Origin: Burkholderiales bacterium
Lineage (GTDB): Bacteria; Pseudomonadota; Gammaproteobacteria; Burkholderiales; Burkholderiaceae_C
Direction: 5' to 3'
Assembly: GCA_016213265.1 (NCBI GenBank)
Contig: JACRBA010000071.1
Location: forward strand, 1-64,000
Length of the DNA: 64,000 bases
The number at the start of each line of letters is the position of its first letter. Position 1 is the first letter of the stretch. Positions 21,185 to 30,149 of the stretch are shown here, piece by piece. The position numbers and the translations under genes were made by a program. Under the pieces are notes generated by a model, which was not told where the DNA came from, ran no database searches, and saw only the letters and a program-made list of their open reading frames with translations.

Positions 21185-21223
21185 ACCGTCGCCCCCGCCG
21201 AGGCCCCTGCCCCCCGTGACGCC

Positions 21224-22540
21224 ATGGACATCGCCCCGCCCGTGATCCGGCAGCACCTGATCGACCCGGAAATCTGCATCCGCTGCAACACCTGCGAGGC
21301 CACCTGCCCCGTGGGCGCGATCACGCACGACGAGCGCAACTACGTGGTGGACGCCGCGCGTTGCGACCTGTGCATGGCCTGCGTGCCGCCCTGCCCCACC
21401 GGCTCCATCGACAACTGGCGCACCATGCCGCGCCAGGCCGCCTACAGCGTGCAGGATCAGCTCGGCTGGGACGCGCTGCCGCCCGAGCTGACGCCGCTGC
21501 AGCTGGCGGCCGCGGCGGGCGGGGCGGGGGATGGCTCGGCGCCCACGCCGCAGGACGATGTCGCGTCGGAGGGCAACACCGCCGCGGCGGCCGCCGCGCC
21601 CGGCACGCAGGCGGGCAGCTCGCCCGACGATGCCCCCCACGGCCACTGGGGTGCCACGGTGCCGCCCTGGTCCGCCGCGCACCCCTACGTCAACCTGTAC
21701 GGCCCCCGCGCGGCGAGCCAGAGCGTGACGGCCACCGTGAGCGGCAACGTGCGCGTCACCCAGGCGGGCACCGAGTACGACTCCCACCACATCGTGCTTG
21801 ACTTCGGCGCCATGCCCTTCCCGGTGCTGGAGGGCCAGTCCATCGGCATCCTGCCGCCGGGCACCGACGCGGCGGGCCGCCCCCACCATGCGCGCCAGTA
21901 CTCGGTGGCCAGCCCGCGCAACGGCGAACGCCCCGGCTCCAACAACGTCTCGCTCACGGTGAAGCGGGTGCTGCAGGACCACCAGGGCCGGCCCGTGCGG
22001 GGCGTGGCCAGCAACTACCTGTGCGACCTGCAGGTGGGCCAGGCGGTGCAGGTGATCGGCCCGTTCGGCCAGAGCTTCCTGATGCCCAACCACCCGCGCA
22101 GCCACCTGGTGATGATCTGCACGGGCACCGGTTCGGCGCCCATGCGGGCCATGACCGAATGGCGCCGGCGCCTGCGCCGCTCGGGCAAGTTCGACGGCGG
22201 CCGGCTGCTGCTGTTCTTCGGCGCGCGCACGCCGCAGGAGCTGCCCTACTTCGGGCCGCTGCAGAACCTGCCGCGCGACTTCATCGACATCCACTTCGCC
22301 TTCAGCCGCCAGCCCGACGCACCGCGCCGCTACGTGCAGGACCTCATGCGAGAGCAGGCCGACACGCTGGCCCCCCTGCTGGCCGACCCCGATGCCTACT
22401 TCTACGTCTGCGGCCTCAAGGCCATGGAAGAAGGCGTGGTGCAGGCGCTGAAGGACATCGCCCAGCAGGCCGGCCTGGGCTGGACGGCCACCGCCGCCAC
22501 GCTCAAGCAGCAGGGGCGGCTGCACCTCGAGACCTACTGA
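21224..22540 (+). CDS. boxA: Benzoyl-CoA 2,3-epoxidase reductase subunit BoxA
   Basis: Predicted 438 aa. Residues 10-65 hold two 4Fe-4S motifs (C18-x2-C21-x2-C24-x3-C28 and C47-x2-C50-x2-C53-x3-C57). A low-complexity Ala/Gly-rich linker spans about 85-145. The rest is a ferredoxin-NADP reductase-like module with [11 protein letters not shown] (FAD), [14 protein letters not shown] (NADPH) and [12 protein letters not shown] at the C-terminus. It passes electrons from NADPH to BoxB. Last of the boxCBA unit; the usual aldehyde dehydrogenase gene boxD is not in this window. Confidence 0.96.
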   Translation: MDIAPPVIRQHLIDPEICIRCNTCEATCPVGAITHDERNYVVDAARCDLCMACVPPCPTGSIDNWRTMPRQAAYSVQDQLGWDALPPELTPLQLAAAAGGAGDGSAPTPQDDVASEGNTAAAAAAPGTQAGSSPDDAPHGHWGATVPPWSAAHPYVNLYGPRAASQSVTATVSGNVRVTQAGTEYDSHHIVLDFGAMPFPVLEGQSIGILPPGTDAAGRPHHARQYSVASPRNGERPGSNNVSLTVKRVLQDHQGRPVRGVASNYLCDLQVGQAVQVIGPFGQSFLMPNHPRSHLVMICTGTGSAPMRAMTEWRRRLRRSGKFDGGRLLLFFGARTPQELPYFGPLQNLPRDFIDIHFAFSRQPDAPRRYVQDLMREQADTLAPLLADPDAYFYVCGLKAMEEGVVQALKDIAQQAGLGWTATAATLKQQGRLHLETY

Positions 22541-22594
22541 GCCCGCGGGCGGGCACCACGATTGCCGAGGCACGGCAGACTCTTGCTGCCTGCC

Positions 22595-23479
22595 ATGCAC
22601 CCGCTGCTGCTGCCCATCGCCCTGCGCCTGCTCACCCGCCGCCCCGTGACCCGGGCGCTGGCGCGCGTGGGCACGGGCGTGGCGGCGGCCGCCGGGGCGG
22701 CGATGGTGGCCCTCACCGCCGAGCAGGTGTGGCGCATGTGGCGCGCGTGGAACGGCGTGGACAGCGGCCCCAAGGCGCAGCCCTACCAATACCGTGCGGC
22801 GCGGCCACGGCGGCGCGTGCTGGTGGTGGGTGACAGCACCGGCGTGGGCATCGGGGCGGAGCGCCGCACCGAATCCATCGGCGCCCTGGTGCGTGCGGCC
22901 TGCCAGGGTGCCGAGCTGGTGAACCTGAGCGTCTCGGGCTCGTGCCTGGGCGACGTGCCGGCCCAGCTCGAGCGCCTGGGGCCGTTGGAGCGCCGCTTCG
23001 ACATCGTGCTGCTGCACTGCGGCGGCAACGACATCATGCGCACGCCGAACCTGGGCTCGATCGAGGCCACGGCCGATGCCCTGCTGCCGCGCCTGCATGC
23101 CGTGGGCAAGCGCGTGGTGTGGCTGGGCCCGGTGGACGTGGGCCTGGCGCCGCTGTTCCGCCCACCGTTCAGCTGGTGGCTCTCGCACCGCAGCCGGCAG
23201 GCGGCTGGCCTGTTCCAGCGTGCCGCGCGGCGCCACGGCGTGGAGTACGTGGGCTTCCACGGCAGCCGCCACAGCCATGTGCTCACGCGGGAGCGCTCGC
23301 AGTTCTTCTCCGCCGACGGCATCCACCCCAGCGGACACGGCTACCGCTACGCTTACGGATGGCTCGCGCGCTCGGGCGCGCTGGGCCATGCGATGGCGGA
23401 CGTGCAGGCCGGCCCGGCCCACACGCCCCCCCTCACCCCGCCCGTGCCCGCGGCCGCACCCCTGCGGCACGCGGCCTGA
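22595..23479 (+). CDS. SGNH/GDSL-family hydrolase, membrane-anchored
   Basis: Predicted 294 aa. A hydrophobic N-terminal segment (about 20-50) probably anchors or exports it. The SGNH blocks are visible: VVGDSTGVGIG (block I Ser), SGSCLGD, CGGNDI (block III Asn) and DGIHPSGHG (block V Asp-x-x-His). Such enzymes cleave acyl or acetyl esters; the substrate is unknown. Start ATG 22595 is chosen over an upstream TTG that has no ribosome site. It lies 54 bases behind boxA but is not known as a box gene. Confidence 0.82.
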   Translation: MHPLLLPIALRLLTRRPVTRALARVGTGVAAAAGAAMVALTAEQVWRMWRAWNGVDSGPKAQPYQYRAARPRRRVLVVGDSTGVGIGAERRTESIGALVRAACQGAELVNLSVSGSCLGDVPAQLERLGPLERRFDIVLLHCGGNDIMRTPNLGSIEATADALLPRLHAVGKRVVWLGPVDVGLAPLFRPPFSWWLSHRSRQAAGLFQRAARRHGVEYVGFHGSRHSHVLTRERSQFFSADGIHPSGHGYRYAYGWLARSGALGHAMADVQAGPAHTPPLTPPVPAAAPLRHAA

Positions 23480-23490
23480 CCCCACCCGCC

Positions 23491-23820
23491 ATGGCCTTCA
23501 CCACCCAGTTCACCACCCCCGAGCCCAGCCGCGCCGAGGTCGACGCCTGGCGGGGCCTCAGCGTCATCGAGTTCGGCACCGGCTGGTGCGGCCACTGCCA
23601 GCGCGCGCAGCCGCTGATCGAGGGCGCCCTGTCGCCCCACGAGCCGCTGCGCCATGTGAAGGTCGAGGACGGCAAGGGCCGACCGCTGGGCCGCTCGTTC
23701 GGCGTGAAGCTGTGGCCCACCCTCGTGTTCCTGCAGGACGGGCGCGAGGTGGAGCGCCTGGTGCGGCCGCAGACCGGCTCGGAGATCGCCGAGGCGCTGG
23801 CCCGCGCCATTGCGGCCTGA
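23491..23820 (+). CDS. Thioredoxin-like protein
   Basis: Predicted 109 aa, one thioredoxin fold. The active site is WCGHC (the middle GH is more PDI-like than the usual GP of thioredoxin), with cis-Pro in KLWPTLVFLQDG. No signal peptide is present, so it is cytoplasmic. It starts 11 bases after the hydrolase stop and ends 13 bases before the convergent CoA-transferase. Likely a general disulfide reductase; partner unknown. Confidence 0.88.
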   Translation: MAFTTQFTTPEPSRAEVDAWRGLSVIEFGTGWCGHCQRAQPLIEGALSPHEPLRHVKVEDGKGRPLGRSFGVKLWPTLVFLQDGREVERLVRPQTGSEIAEALARAIAA

Positions 23821-23833
23821 GCGTTGCGGGCCC

Positions 23834-25363
23834 TCAGGCGCGCATGCTGCCCGTGCGCTCGTAGCGCTCGTGCCACGACAGCGCCTCGGCCAGCAGGTGC
23901 GGCGTGTGCAGCCCGCCCTGGCCACGCCGGCCCGCGGCCTCGGCGCGCTCGATGTAGTCCTGCAGCGCGGGGCGGAAGTCGGGGTGCGCGCAGCGGTCCA
24001 CCACCACGCGGGCGCGCGCCCGGGGCGACAGGCCGCGCAGGTCGGCCAGGCCCTGTTCGGTGACGATCACCTGCACGTCGTGCTCGGTGTGGTCCACATG
24101 GCTGGCCATGGGCACGATGCACGAGATGCGGCCCGACTTGGCGGTGGAGGCCGTCATGAAGATCGACAGGTAGGCGTTGCGCGCGAAGTCGCCCGAGCCG
24201 CCGATGCCGTTCATGATGCGCGTGCCCATGACATGGGTGGAGTTCACGTTGCCGTACAGGTCCGCCTCGATCATGCCGTTCATGGCGATGATGCCCAGGC
24301 GGCGGATCAGTTCGGGGTGGTTGGAGATCTCCTGCGGCCGCAACACGATGCGCTCGCGGTAGAACGGCAGGTGCGCGAGGAACTCCTGCATGCCCTCGGG
24401 GCTGAGCGACAGCGCCGTGGCCGAGGCCTGCGCCAGCGTGCCCGACTTGAGCATGGCCAGCATGCCGTCCTGCAGCACCTCGGTGTAGGCCGAGAGGTCG
24501 CGCCAGCCGCCGCGGTCCAGGCCGGCGAGCACCGCGTTGGCGGTGTTGCCCACGCCCGACTGCAGCGGCAGCAGATTGGCCGGCAGGCGCCCGCGCTTCA
24601 CCTCGTGCGAGAGGAAGTCGAGGATGTGCTCGGCGATGCGCTCGGACACCGCATCGGGCGGCGCGAAGGCGCTGTTGCGGTCGGGCAGGTGCGTCTCGAC
24701 CACCGCCACCACCTTGTCCAGGTCGACATGCAGGTAGGGCTCGCCGATGCGGTCGCCCGCGGCCGTCATGGGGATGGGCAGCCGGTGCGGCGGGCGCTCC
24801 GTGCCGTAGTAGATGTCGTGCATGCCCTCGAGCTCGGCGGGGTGCCACGAGTTCACCTCGAGGATCACCCGGTCGGCCTGCTCGAGCCAGGTCTTGTTGT
24901 TGCCCACCGACGAGGCGGGGATCAGGCGCCCGTCTTCCAGGATGCCCGACACCTCCACCACGGCCACGTCGAGCTTGCCGAGGAAGCCGAACCACACCAG
25001 CTGCGCCACATGCGACAGGTGGATGTCCAGGTACTCCATCTCACCCGCGTTGATGCGCTGGCGGCAGGTGGCGTCGGACTGGTAGGGCAGCCGCATCTCG
25101 ATGCCCTGCGCCTGGGCGAGCGCGCCGTCGAGCTCGGGCGCCGTGGAGGCGCCCGTCCACACGCCCACGCGGAAGGGCTGCCCCGCCGCATGGGCTGCCT
25201 CGATGTGGCGCGCCAGCGCGCCGGGGACGACCTTGGGGTAGCCCGCGCCGGTGAAGCCGCTCATGCCCACGTGGTCGCCGTGGCGGATGAGGGCGGCGGC
25301 CGCGTCGGCGGTGGTGATCTTCTGCTGCAGCCCAGGGTGCAGCACACGGGACGGTTGGCTCAA
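23834..25363 (-). CDS. Acetyl-CoA hydrolase/transferase family protein (likely succinyl-CoA:acetate or propionate CoA-transferase)
   Basis: Predicted 509 aa, family I CoA-transferase. GVGNTANAVLAGL and YTEVLQDGML hold the expected active-site Glu295, which matches the position recalled for AarC (Glu294); the C-terminal SGRISCIVPMASHVDHTEHDV and EQGLADLRGLSPRAR are also diagnostic. It moves CoA between succinyl-, propionyl- or acetyl-CoA and acids. The start is TTG 25363: GGAG lies 7 bases upstream, the N-terminus aligns with the family from there, and the next ATG is 33 codons inside. An 18-bp palindrome lies 71 bases upstream. Confidence 0.92.
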   Translation of the reverse strand: MSQPSRVLHPGLQQKITTADAAAALIRHGDHVGMSGFTGAGYPKVVPGALARHIEAAHAAGQPFRVGVWTGASTAPELDGALAQAQGIEMRLPYQSDATCRQRINAGEMEYLDIHLSHVAQLVWFGFLGKLDVAVVEVSGILEDGRLIPASSVGNNKTWLEQADRVILEVNSWHPAELEGMHDIYYGTERPPHRLPIPMTAAGDRIGEPYLHVDLDKVVAVVETHLPDRNSAFAPPDAVSERIAEHILDFLSHEVKRGRLPANLLPLQSGVGNTANAVLAGLDRGGWRDLSAYTEVLQDGMLAMLKSGTLAQASATALSLSPEGMQEFLAHLPFYRERIVLRPQEISNHPELIRRLGIIAMNGMIEADLYGNVNSTHVMGTRIMNGIGGSGDFARNAYLSIFMTASTAKSGRISCIVPMASHVDHTEHDVQVIVTEQGLADLRGLSPRARARVVVDRCAHPDFRPALQDYIERAEAAGRRGQGGLHTPHLLAEALSWHERYERTGSMRA

Positions 25364-25434
25364 GCGGAACTCCGGAGGGTGGGCGGCCCAGGCGGCCGAC
25401 AGGCGGCTGTGCCGCCGCCAAAAAAGCCGCGATC

Positions 25435-25452
25435 TTAAGGGTTAACCCTTAA
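25435..25452. promoter_or_regulatory. Perfect 18-bp palindrome, putative operator
   Basis: TTAAGGGTTAACCCTTAA is fully self-complementary and AT-rich compared with its surroundings. It lies between the CoA-transferase start and the DUF1304 stop, where the CoA-transferase promoter must be. The binding protein is unknown. Confidence 0.6.
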
Positions 25453-25505
25453 CCTCCCAGCCCCCCGTGCACGAGGCCCCGTCGAAGCGCGTGATATTGG
25501 GCCGC

Positions 25506-25895
25506 TCAGTGCCCGAGCACCAGCAGCGCCGCGGCCGCCGCCGCCGCGGGCAGCGTCTGGATGAACAGGATCTTGCGCGAGCCGGTGCTCCAGGCGCCGT
25601 ACACGCCCGCCACGGCCACGCAGGCCAGGAAGAACAGCACCGCAGGCGCGTCGCTGCGCACCAGGCCCCAGGCGATGCCCGCAGCGAGGAAGCCGTTGTA
25701 CAGCCCCTGGTTCTTGGCCAGCACCTGGGTGGCGGCGGCGAAATCGGGCGCCAGGCCAAAGGCCTTGTGGCCGCGCGGCGTGTTCCACCAGAACATCTCC
25801 AGCACGAGGATGTAGAGGTGGATGAGGGCCACCACGGCGGCGAGGACGATCGCCAGCAGGGGCATCTGTTCAGGGGTGGGGGTGGGCGTGGGCAT
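25506..25895 (-). CDS. DUF1304-type membrane protein
   Basis: Predicted 129 aa with four transmembrane segments (about 10-32, 52-68, 78-98 and 108-126). The pattern HLYILVLEMFWWNTPRGHKAFGL followed by LAKNQGLYNGFLAAGIAWGL is that of DUF1304. GGAG is 8 bases before ATG 25895; an in-frame ATG at 25913 is less likely. It is divergent from a TetR-family gene, which probably represses it. Function unknown. Confidence 0.88.
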   Translation of the reverse strand: MPTPTPTPEQMPLLAIVLAAVVALIHLYILVLEMFWWNTPRGHKAFGLAPDFAAATQVLAKNQGLYNGFLAAGIAWGLVRSDAPAVLFFLACVAVAGVYGAWSTGSRKILFIQTLPAAAAAAALLVLGH

Positions 25896-25949
25896 GGGCG
25901 TCTCCGGAAACATTTGTGTTTACGTCCGGTATGATATTGTTTTCGAGCG

Positions 25950-26603
25950 ATGTCCGCCAGCCCCCCTTCCAAGCCTGATTCCGTGCCTGAGCCTGCCACC
26001 GCACGCCGCGCGGCCACCCGCGACGCGGTGGCCCAGGCGCAGCGTGGCCGCATGCTGGCGGCCGTGGTGCAGGCGGTGGCCGAACGCGGCTACGCGGCCA
26101 CCACGGTGGCGCATGTGATCGCCGGCGCGGGCGTGTCGCGCCGCACCTTCTACGAGCAGTTCACCGACCTGGACGACTGCTTCGTGGCGGCCTATGCCTC
26201 GGCCCTGGCCGGCCTGCAGCAGGCGGTGCGGCAGGCCAGCGCCCAGGCCGTGGGCCGGCCGCTGGCCGAGCGGGTGCGGGCGCCACTGGCCGCCTACCTG
26301 GCCACCCTGGGCGCCGTGCCGGGCGCGGCGCGCGCCTTCGCCGCCGCCGCGGTGGGCGCCAGCGAACGGGTCGCGGCGCTGCGGTCCGCCGCGCTGCACC
26401 AGTGGGTGCTGCTGTGGCGCGCCACCGCCGACGACTGCCGCGCCGAGACCCATGGGCCCGTGAGCGACGCCGAGCTGCTGGCCATGGTGGGTGGCGTGGA
26501 GGAGCTGGTGCGCGACGCCGTGCAGCGCGGGGCCGACCCCGGCAGCCCGGCGCTGCGGGAGGCGGCAGTGGGCTTCGCGCTGGCGGTGCTGCGGGCGCGC
26601 TGA
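25950..26603 (+). CDS. TetR-family transcriptional regulator
   Basis: Predicted 217 aa. The N-terminal HTH reads AAVVQAVAERGYAATTVAHVIAGAGVSRRTFYEQFTDLDDCF, a standard TetR DNA-binding unit at about residues 33-80, followed by an Ala-rich all-helical ligand domain. TATGAT (25930-25935) is the candidate -10 box. The 54-base gap to the divergent DUF1304 gene contains AACA-N4-TGTT (25910-25921), a possible half of the operator. Probably controls itself and the DUF1304 gene. Confidence 0.88.
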   Translation: MSASPPSKPDSVPEPATARRAATRDAVAQAQRGRMLAAVVQAVAERGYAATTVAHVIAGAGVSRRTFYEQFTDLDDCFVAAYASALAGLQQAVRQASAQAVGRPLAERVRAPLAAYLATLGAVPGAARAFAAAAVGASERVAALRSAALHQWVLLWRATADDCRAETHGPVSDAELLAMVGGVEELVRDAVQRGADPGSPALREAAVGFALAVLRAR

Positions 26604-26623
26604 GCGCCTCGCACCCGGCCCCG

Positions 26624-28624
26624 TCAGCCCGCCAGAGGCAGCCGCAGCTCGAACACCGAGCCCTCGCCCGGCCCGGGGCTGGACGCCACCAGGCTGCCGC
26701 CATGCTGCTGTGCCAGGCTGCGCGCCAGGGCCAGGCCGATGCCCAGGCCGCCCTGGAAGCGTGCCGGCGTGGCCTCGGCCTGCACGAACAGGTCGAACAC
26801 CCGTGCCAGGAGCGCCGGCTCCATGCCGATGCCCGTGTCGCACACGCGCACCAGGGCCATGCCACGGTCGGGCTCCACCCGCACCTGCACCGTCACGTCG
26901 CCCTGGTCAGGCGTGTACTTGGCCGCGTTGTTGAGCAGGTTGCTGAGGATCTGCGCCACGCGCACCGGGTCGGCCTGCAGGGACAGCCCGGGCGCCTCGT
27001 CCACCACCTCCACCCGGTGGCCGCGCGCACCCATGGCCGCCGCCGTCTGCTCAAGCGCCATGTCCAGCGCCTCGCGCAGGTGCATGGGCCGCTTCTGCAG
27101 CGTGGCCAGACCGCGCGTGACGCGCGACACGTCGAGCAGGTCCTCCACCAGGTGCCGCATGTGGGCGGCCTGGCGGTCGACGATGCCGGCGGCGTAACGC
27201 ACGCCGTCCACCTGCTCCGGCGCCAGCAGGATCATGCGGGCCGCGTTGGCGATGGGGGCGAGCGGGTTGCGCAGCTCATGCGCCAGGGCGGCCAGGAACA
27301 GGTCTTTCTGGCGGGCCGCGTCGCGCAACGCCTGCTCGCTGCTCTCCAGCCGCTCCTGCACCTCCTTGATCTCGTGGATCACGGTGCACGAGCCCATCCA
27401 CCGCGTGATGCGGCCTTCGGCATCGCGCACCGGCAGCGCGCGGCCGAGCACCCACCGGTACTCCCCGCGCCGATCGCGCAGCCGGTACTCCACCTCGTAG
27501 GGCTCGCCCGTGGCCAGGCTGTGGCGCCAGCGTGCCCAGGCGCGCGGCTGGTCGTCGGCGTGGAACATGCCGCTCCAGGCGTCGCCGTCTGTGGAGCCCT
27601 CGGGCACGCCGGTGAAGTCGTACCAGCGCTGGTTGTACCAATCGTGGTGGCCGTCGGGCCGCGTGGACCAGAGCATGTGCGGCAGCAGGTTGGCGATGGT
27701 GCGAAAGCGCGCCTCGCTCTCGCGCAGCGCCGCGAGCGCGGACTCGCGGTCGGTGACGTCGCCGCCCTGCACGAAGATGCCTTCCACCTCGCCGCCCGCC
27801 CCCCGAATGGGCTGGTACACGAAATCCAGGAACAGCTCGCGCGGTGCATCGCCGCCCTGCAGACGCACCGCCGTGCCGCGCCCCACATGCGGCTCGCCGC
27901 TGCGGTACACCCTGTCCAGCAGCTCGAAGAAGCCCTGGCCCTCCAGCTCGGGCAGCACCTCGCGCACCGAGCGGCCCACCACCGCCTGCCGGTCCACCAG
28001 CTGCAGGTACGCGGCATTGGCCAGCTCGAACACCTGGGTGGGGCCGCGCAGCACGGCCATGAACCCGGGGGCCTGCGCGAACAGCTCCGTGAGGAAGCGT
28101 TGGCTGGCCGACAGGCGGATGTTGTCCTGTTGCACGGCCGCCGCACGCGAACGCACGCCTTCGGCCAACTGGTCGGGGGTTAGCCCGGTGGCCGAGCGGG
28201 CGCGCTGCAGCTCCTCGCGCAGACGCTGCACCTCGGTGACATCGGTGGTGTGCTGCATCACCGCGACCACCTCGCCCTGCGCATCCCGCAGCGGTGTGTG
28301 GGTGGCGCTCCAGTAGCGCATGTCCATCACGGGGCCATCGGCGGTCTGCGCCTCGATGGCATAGGGGATGAGCGCCAGCGTGTCGCGCTCGCCGGTGGTG
28401 AAGGCACGCTCGATGGAGGCGCGCAGCACGTCGGCCTGGGCGCTGCCGTCTTCGTTGGCCGTGCCGGGAAACATCTCGAACAGCCCACGTCCCAGCAACT
28501 CGCCGCGTCGGCGGCCCGTGAGCAGCTCGTAGGCCGGGTTGACGTCGAGGTAGCGCATCTGCCGGTCCAGCACCATGTAGGCGTTGGGGGAGTGCCGGAA
28601 CAACGCCTCGTGAGGAACCGACAT
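26624..28624 (-). CDS. PAS-domain sensor histidine kinase
   Basis: Predicted 666 aa, no transmembrane segment, so a cytoplasmic sensor. Three PAS domains (about 5-130, 175-295 and 305-425), then HisKA with the phospho-accepting His449 in ALAHELRNPLAP, then HATPase with NLLNNAAKYT (N box), VCDTGIGM (G1) and GGLGIGLALAR (G2). A short coiled coil links PAS1 and PAS2. No receiver domain or response-regulator gene is adjacent, so it is an orphan kinase here. AGGG lies 7 bases before ATG 28624; an upstream in-frame extension lacks PAS similarity. Confidence 0.9.
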   Translation of the reverse strand: MSVPHEALFRHSPNAYMVLDRQMRYLDVNPAYELLTGRRRGELLGRGLFEMFPGTANEDGSAQADVLRASIERAFTTGERDTLALIPYAIEAQTADGPVMDMRYWSATHTPLRDAQGEVVAVMQHTTDVTEVQRLREELQRARSATGLTPDQLAEGVRSRAAAVQQDNIRLSASQRFLTELFAQAPGFMAVLRGPTQVFELANAAYLQLVDRQAVVGRSVREVLPELEGQGFFELLDRVYRSGEPHVGRGTAVRLQGGDAPRELFLDFVYQPIRGAGGEVEGIFVQGGDVTDRESALAALRESEARFRTIANLLPHMLWSTRPDGHHDWYNQRWYDFTGVPEGSTDGDAWSGMFHADDQPRAWARWRHSLATGEPYEVEYRLRDRRGEYRWVLGRALPVRDAEGRITRWMGSCTVIHEIKEVQERLESSEQALRDAARQKDLFLAALAHELRNPLAPIANAARMILLAPEQVDGVRYAAGIVDRQAAHMRHLVEDLLDVSRVTRGLATLQKRPMHLREALDMALEQTAAAMGARGHRVEVVDEAPGLSLQADPVRVAQILSNLLNNAAKYTPDQGDVTVQVRVEPDRGMALVRVCDTGIGMEPALLARVFDLFVQAEATPARFQGGLGIGLALARSLAQQHGGSLVASSPGPGEGSVFELRLPLAG

Positions 28625-28803
28625 GGGGAACCCTGACTGCAAGGTGATGGCCTGTTGGCCCGCGGCGGCCACCAGGAAGGGGCCGCGCAGGCGGATGGCC
28701 GTCGGCTGGTCGATTATGGGTGCAGACGGCCAGGCGACCGTCATCCGAGCGACACGGCGGCCCCCTACCCTGCCGCGCTTCCCATCCCACCCAAGGAAGA
28801 CGC

Positions 28804-30057
28804 ATGTCGAACACCCTCACCCTGCGCATGGCCGGCGCCGCCGCGGCCCGGTGCGCCCTGGGCGCCCAGGCCGCGCCGAACAACGCCTACCCCGTGCCCT
28901 CCGTCCAGCTCGGCCCGCGCCCGTTTTTCCTGGCGGCCGAGATGCCCGAAGGCCGGCTCAAGCGCGAGCTGAACCAGTGCGCCAAGACCTTCCAGCACTA
29001 CCGCCCCAGCGAGTTCTCCATCGGCCACCGCGGCGCGCCGCTGCAGTTCCCCGAGCACACCCGCGAGTCGTATGAAGCCGCCGCCCGCATGGGCGCCGGC
29101 ATCATCGAGTGCGACGTGGCCTTCACGCAGGACAAGGAACTCGTCTGCCGCCACGCGCAGAACGACCTGCACACGACGACCAACATCCTGGCCACGCCGC
29201 TGGCCGCCAAGTGCACCACGCCCTTCCAGCCCGCCGTCATCGACGGCGCCGGCAACCTGGTGACGCCGGCCAAGGCCGAATGCCGCACCAGCGACATCAC
29301 GCTGGCCGAGTTCAAGACCCTGCGCGGCAAGATGGACGCGTTCAACCCGCGTGGCCGCACGGTGCAGGAGTACATGGCCGGCACCGCCACCTGGCGCACC
29401 GACCTGTACGCCGGGCCCACCAGCGGCACGCTGATGACGCATGCCGAGAGCATCGCGCTGTTCAAGAAGCTGGGCGTGAAGATGACGCCCGAGCTCAAGA
29501 CCCCTGTGGTGCCCATGCCCTTCGACGGCTTCACCCAGCAGGCCTACGCCCAGAAGATGATCGACGAGTACAAGGCCGCGGGCATCGCGCCGTCCAAGGT
29601 CTTCCCGCAGTCGTTCCTGAAGGACGACGTGCTGTACTGGGTGGCCCACGAGCCCGCCTTCGGCCAGCAGGCCGTGTACCTCGACGACGCCAACGTGCCG
29701 GCCGACCTGCCCACCGCCACCGAGCTGCGCACCTACAAGGCCCAGGGCATCAACATCTGGGCGCCGCCCACCTGGGCGCTGCTGGCGCTGGACGCGAAGA
29801 AGAACATCGTGCCCTCGCAGGCCGCCAGGGATGCGCGCGCCGCCGGCCTCGACCTGATCACCTGGTCGCTCGAGCGCAGCGGCCTGCTGGCCGACGGCAA
29901 CAACGGCTCGTACTACCAGACCATCGACGCGGCCATCACGCGCGAAGGCGACGTGCTGCGCGTGATCGACGTGCTGGCCAAGGACGTGGGCGTGCGCGGC
30001 ATCTTCAGCGACTGGCCCGCCACCGTGTCGTTCTACGCCAACTGCGCGGGGCGCTGA
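28804..30057 (+). CDS. Glycerophosphodiester phosphodiesterase, exported
   Basis: Predicted 417 aa, GDPD fold. Catalytic residues are visible: His75 in IGHRGAP, Glu84 in PEHTRESY, Glu102 and Asp104 in IIECDVAF, and His117 in CRHAQ; the paired metal Glu is in MTPELKTP. It splits glycerophosphodiesters to glycerol-3-phosphate and an alcohol. The N-terminus has a weak hydrophobic leader ending LGAQAAP, so it is probably periplasmic. Several Cys suggest disulfides. AAGGAAG is 5 bases before ATG 28804. Confidence 0.92.
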   Translation: MSNTLTLRMAGAAAARCALGAQAAPNNAYPVPSVQLGPRPFFLAAEMPEGRLKRELNQCAKTFQHYRPSEFSIGHRGAPLQFPEHTRESYEAAARMGAGIIECDVAFTQDKELVCRHAQNDLHTTTNILATPLAAKCTTPFQPAVIDGAGNLVTPAKAECRTSDITLAEFKTLRGKMDAFNPRGRTVQEYMAGTATWRTDLYAGPTSGTLMTHAESIALFKKLGVKMTPELKTPVVPMPFDGFTQQAYAQKMIDEYKAAGIAPSKVFPQSFLKDDVLYWVAHEPAFGQQAVYLDDANVPADLPTATELRTYKAQGINIWAPPTWALLALDAKKNIVPSQAARDARAAGLDLITWSLERSGLLADGNNGSYYQTIDAAITREGDVLRVIDVLAKDVGVRGIFSDWPATVSFYANCAGR

Positions 30058-30149
30058 GGCAGAGGCAGGCGGAGGGGACAATCCGCGGCTGAACCGACCC
30101 GCTCGGCTCGGCCGCCTCACGGGGCGACAGCCGGCGCCGGCACGCTGCC

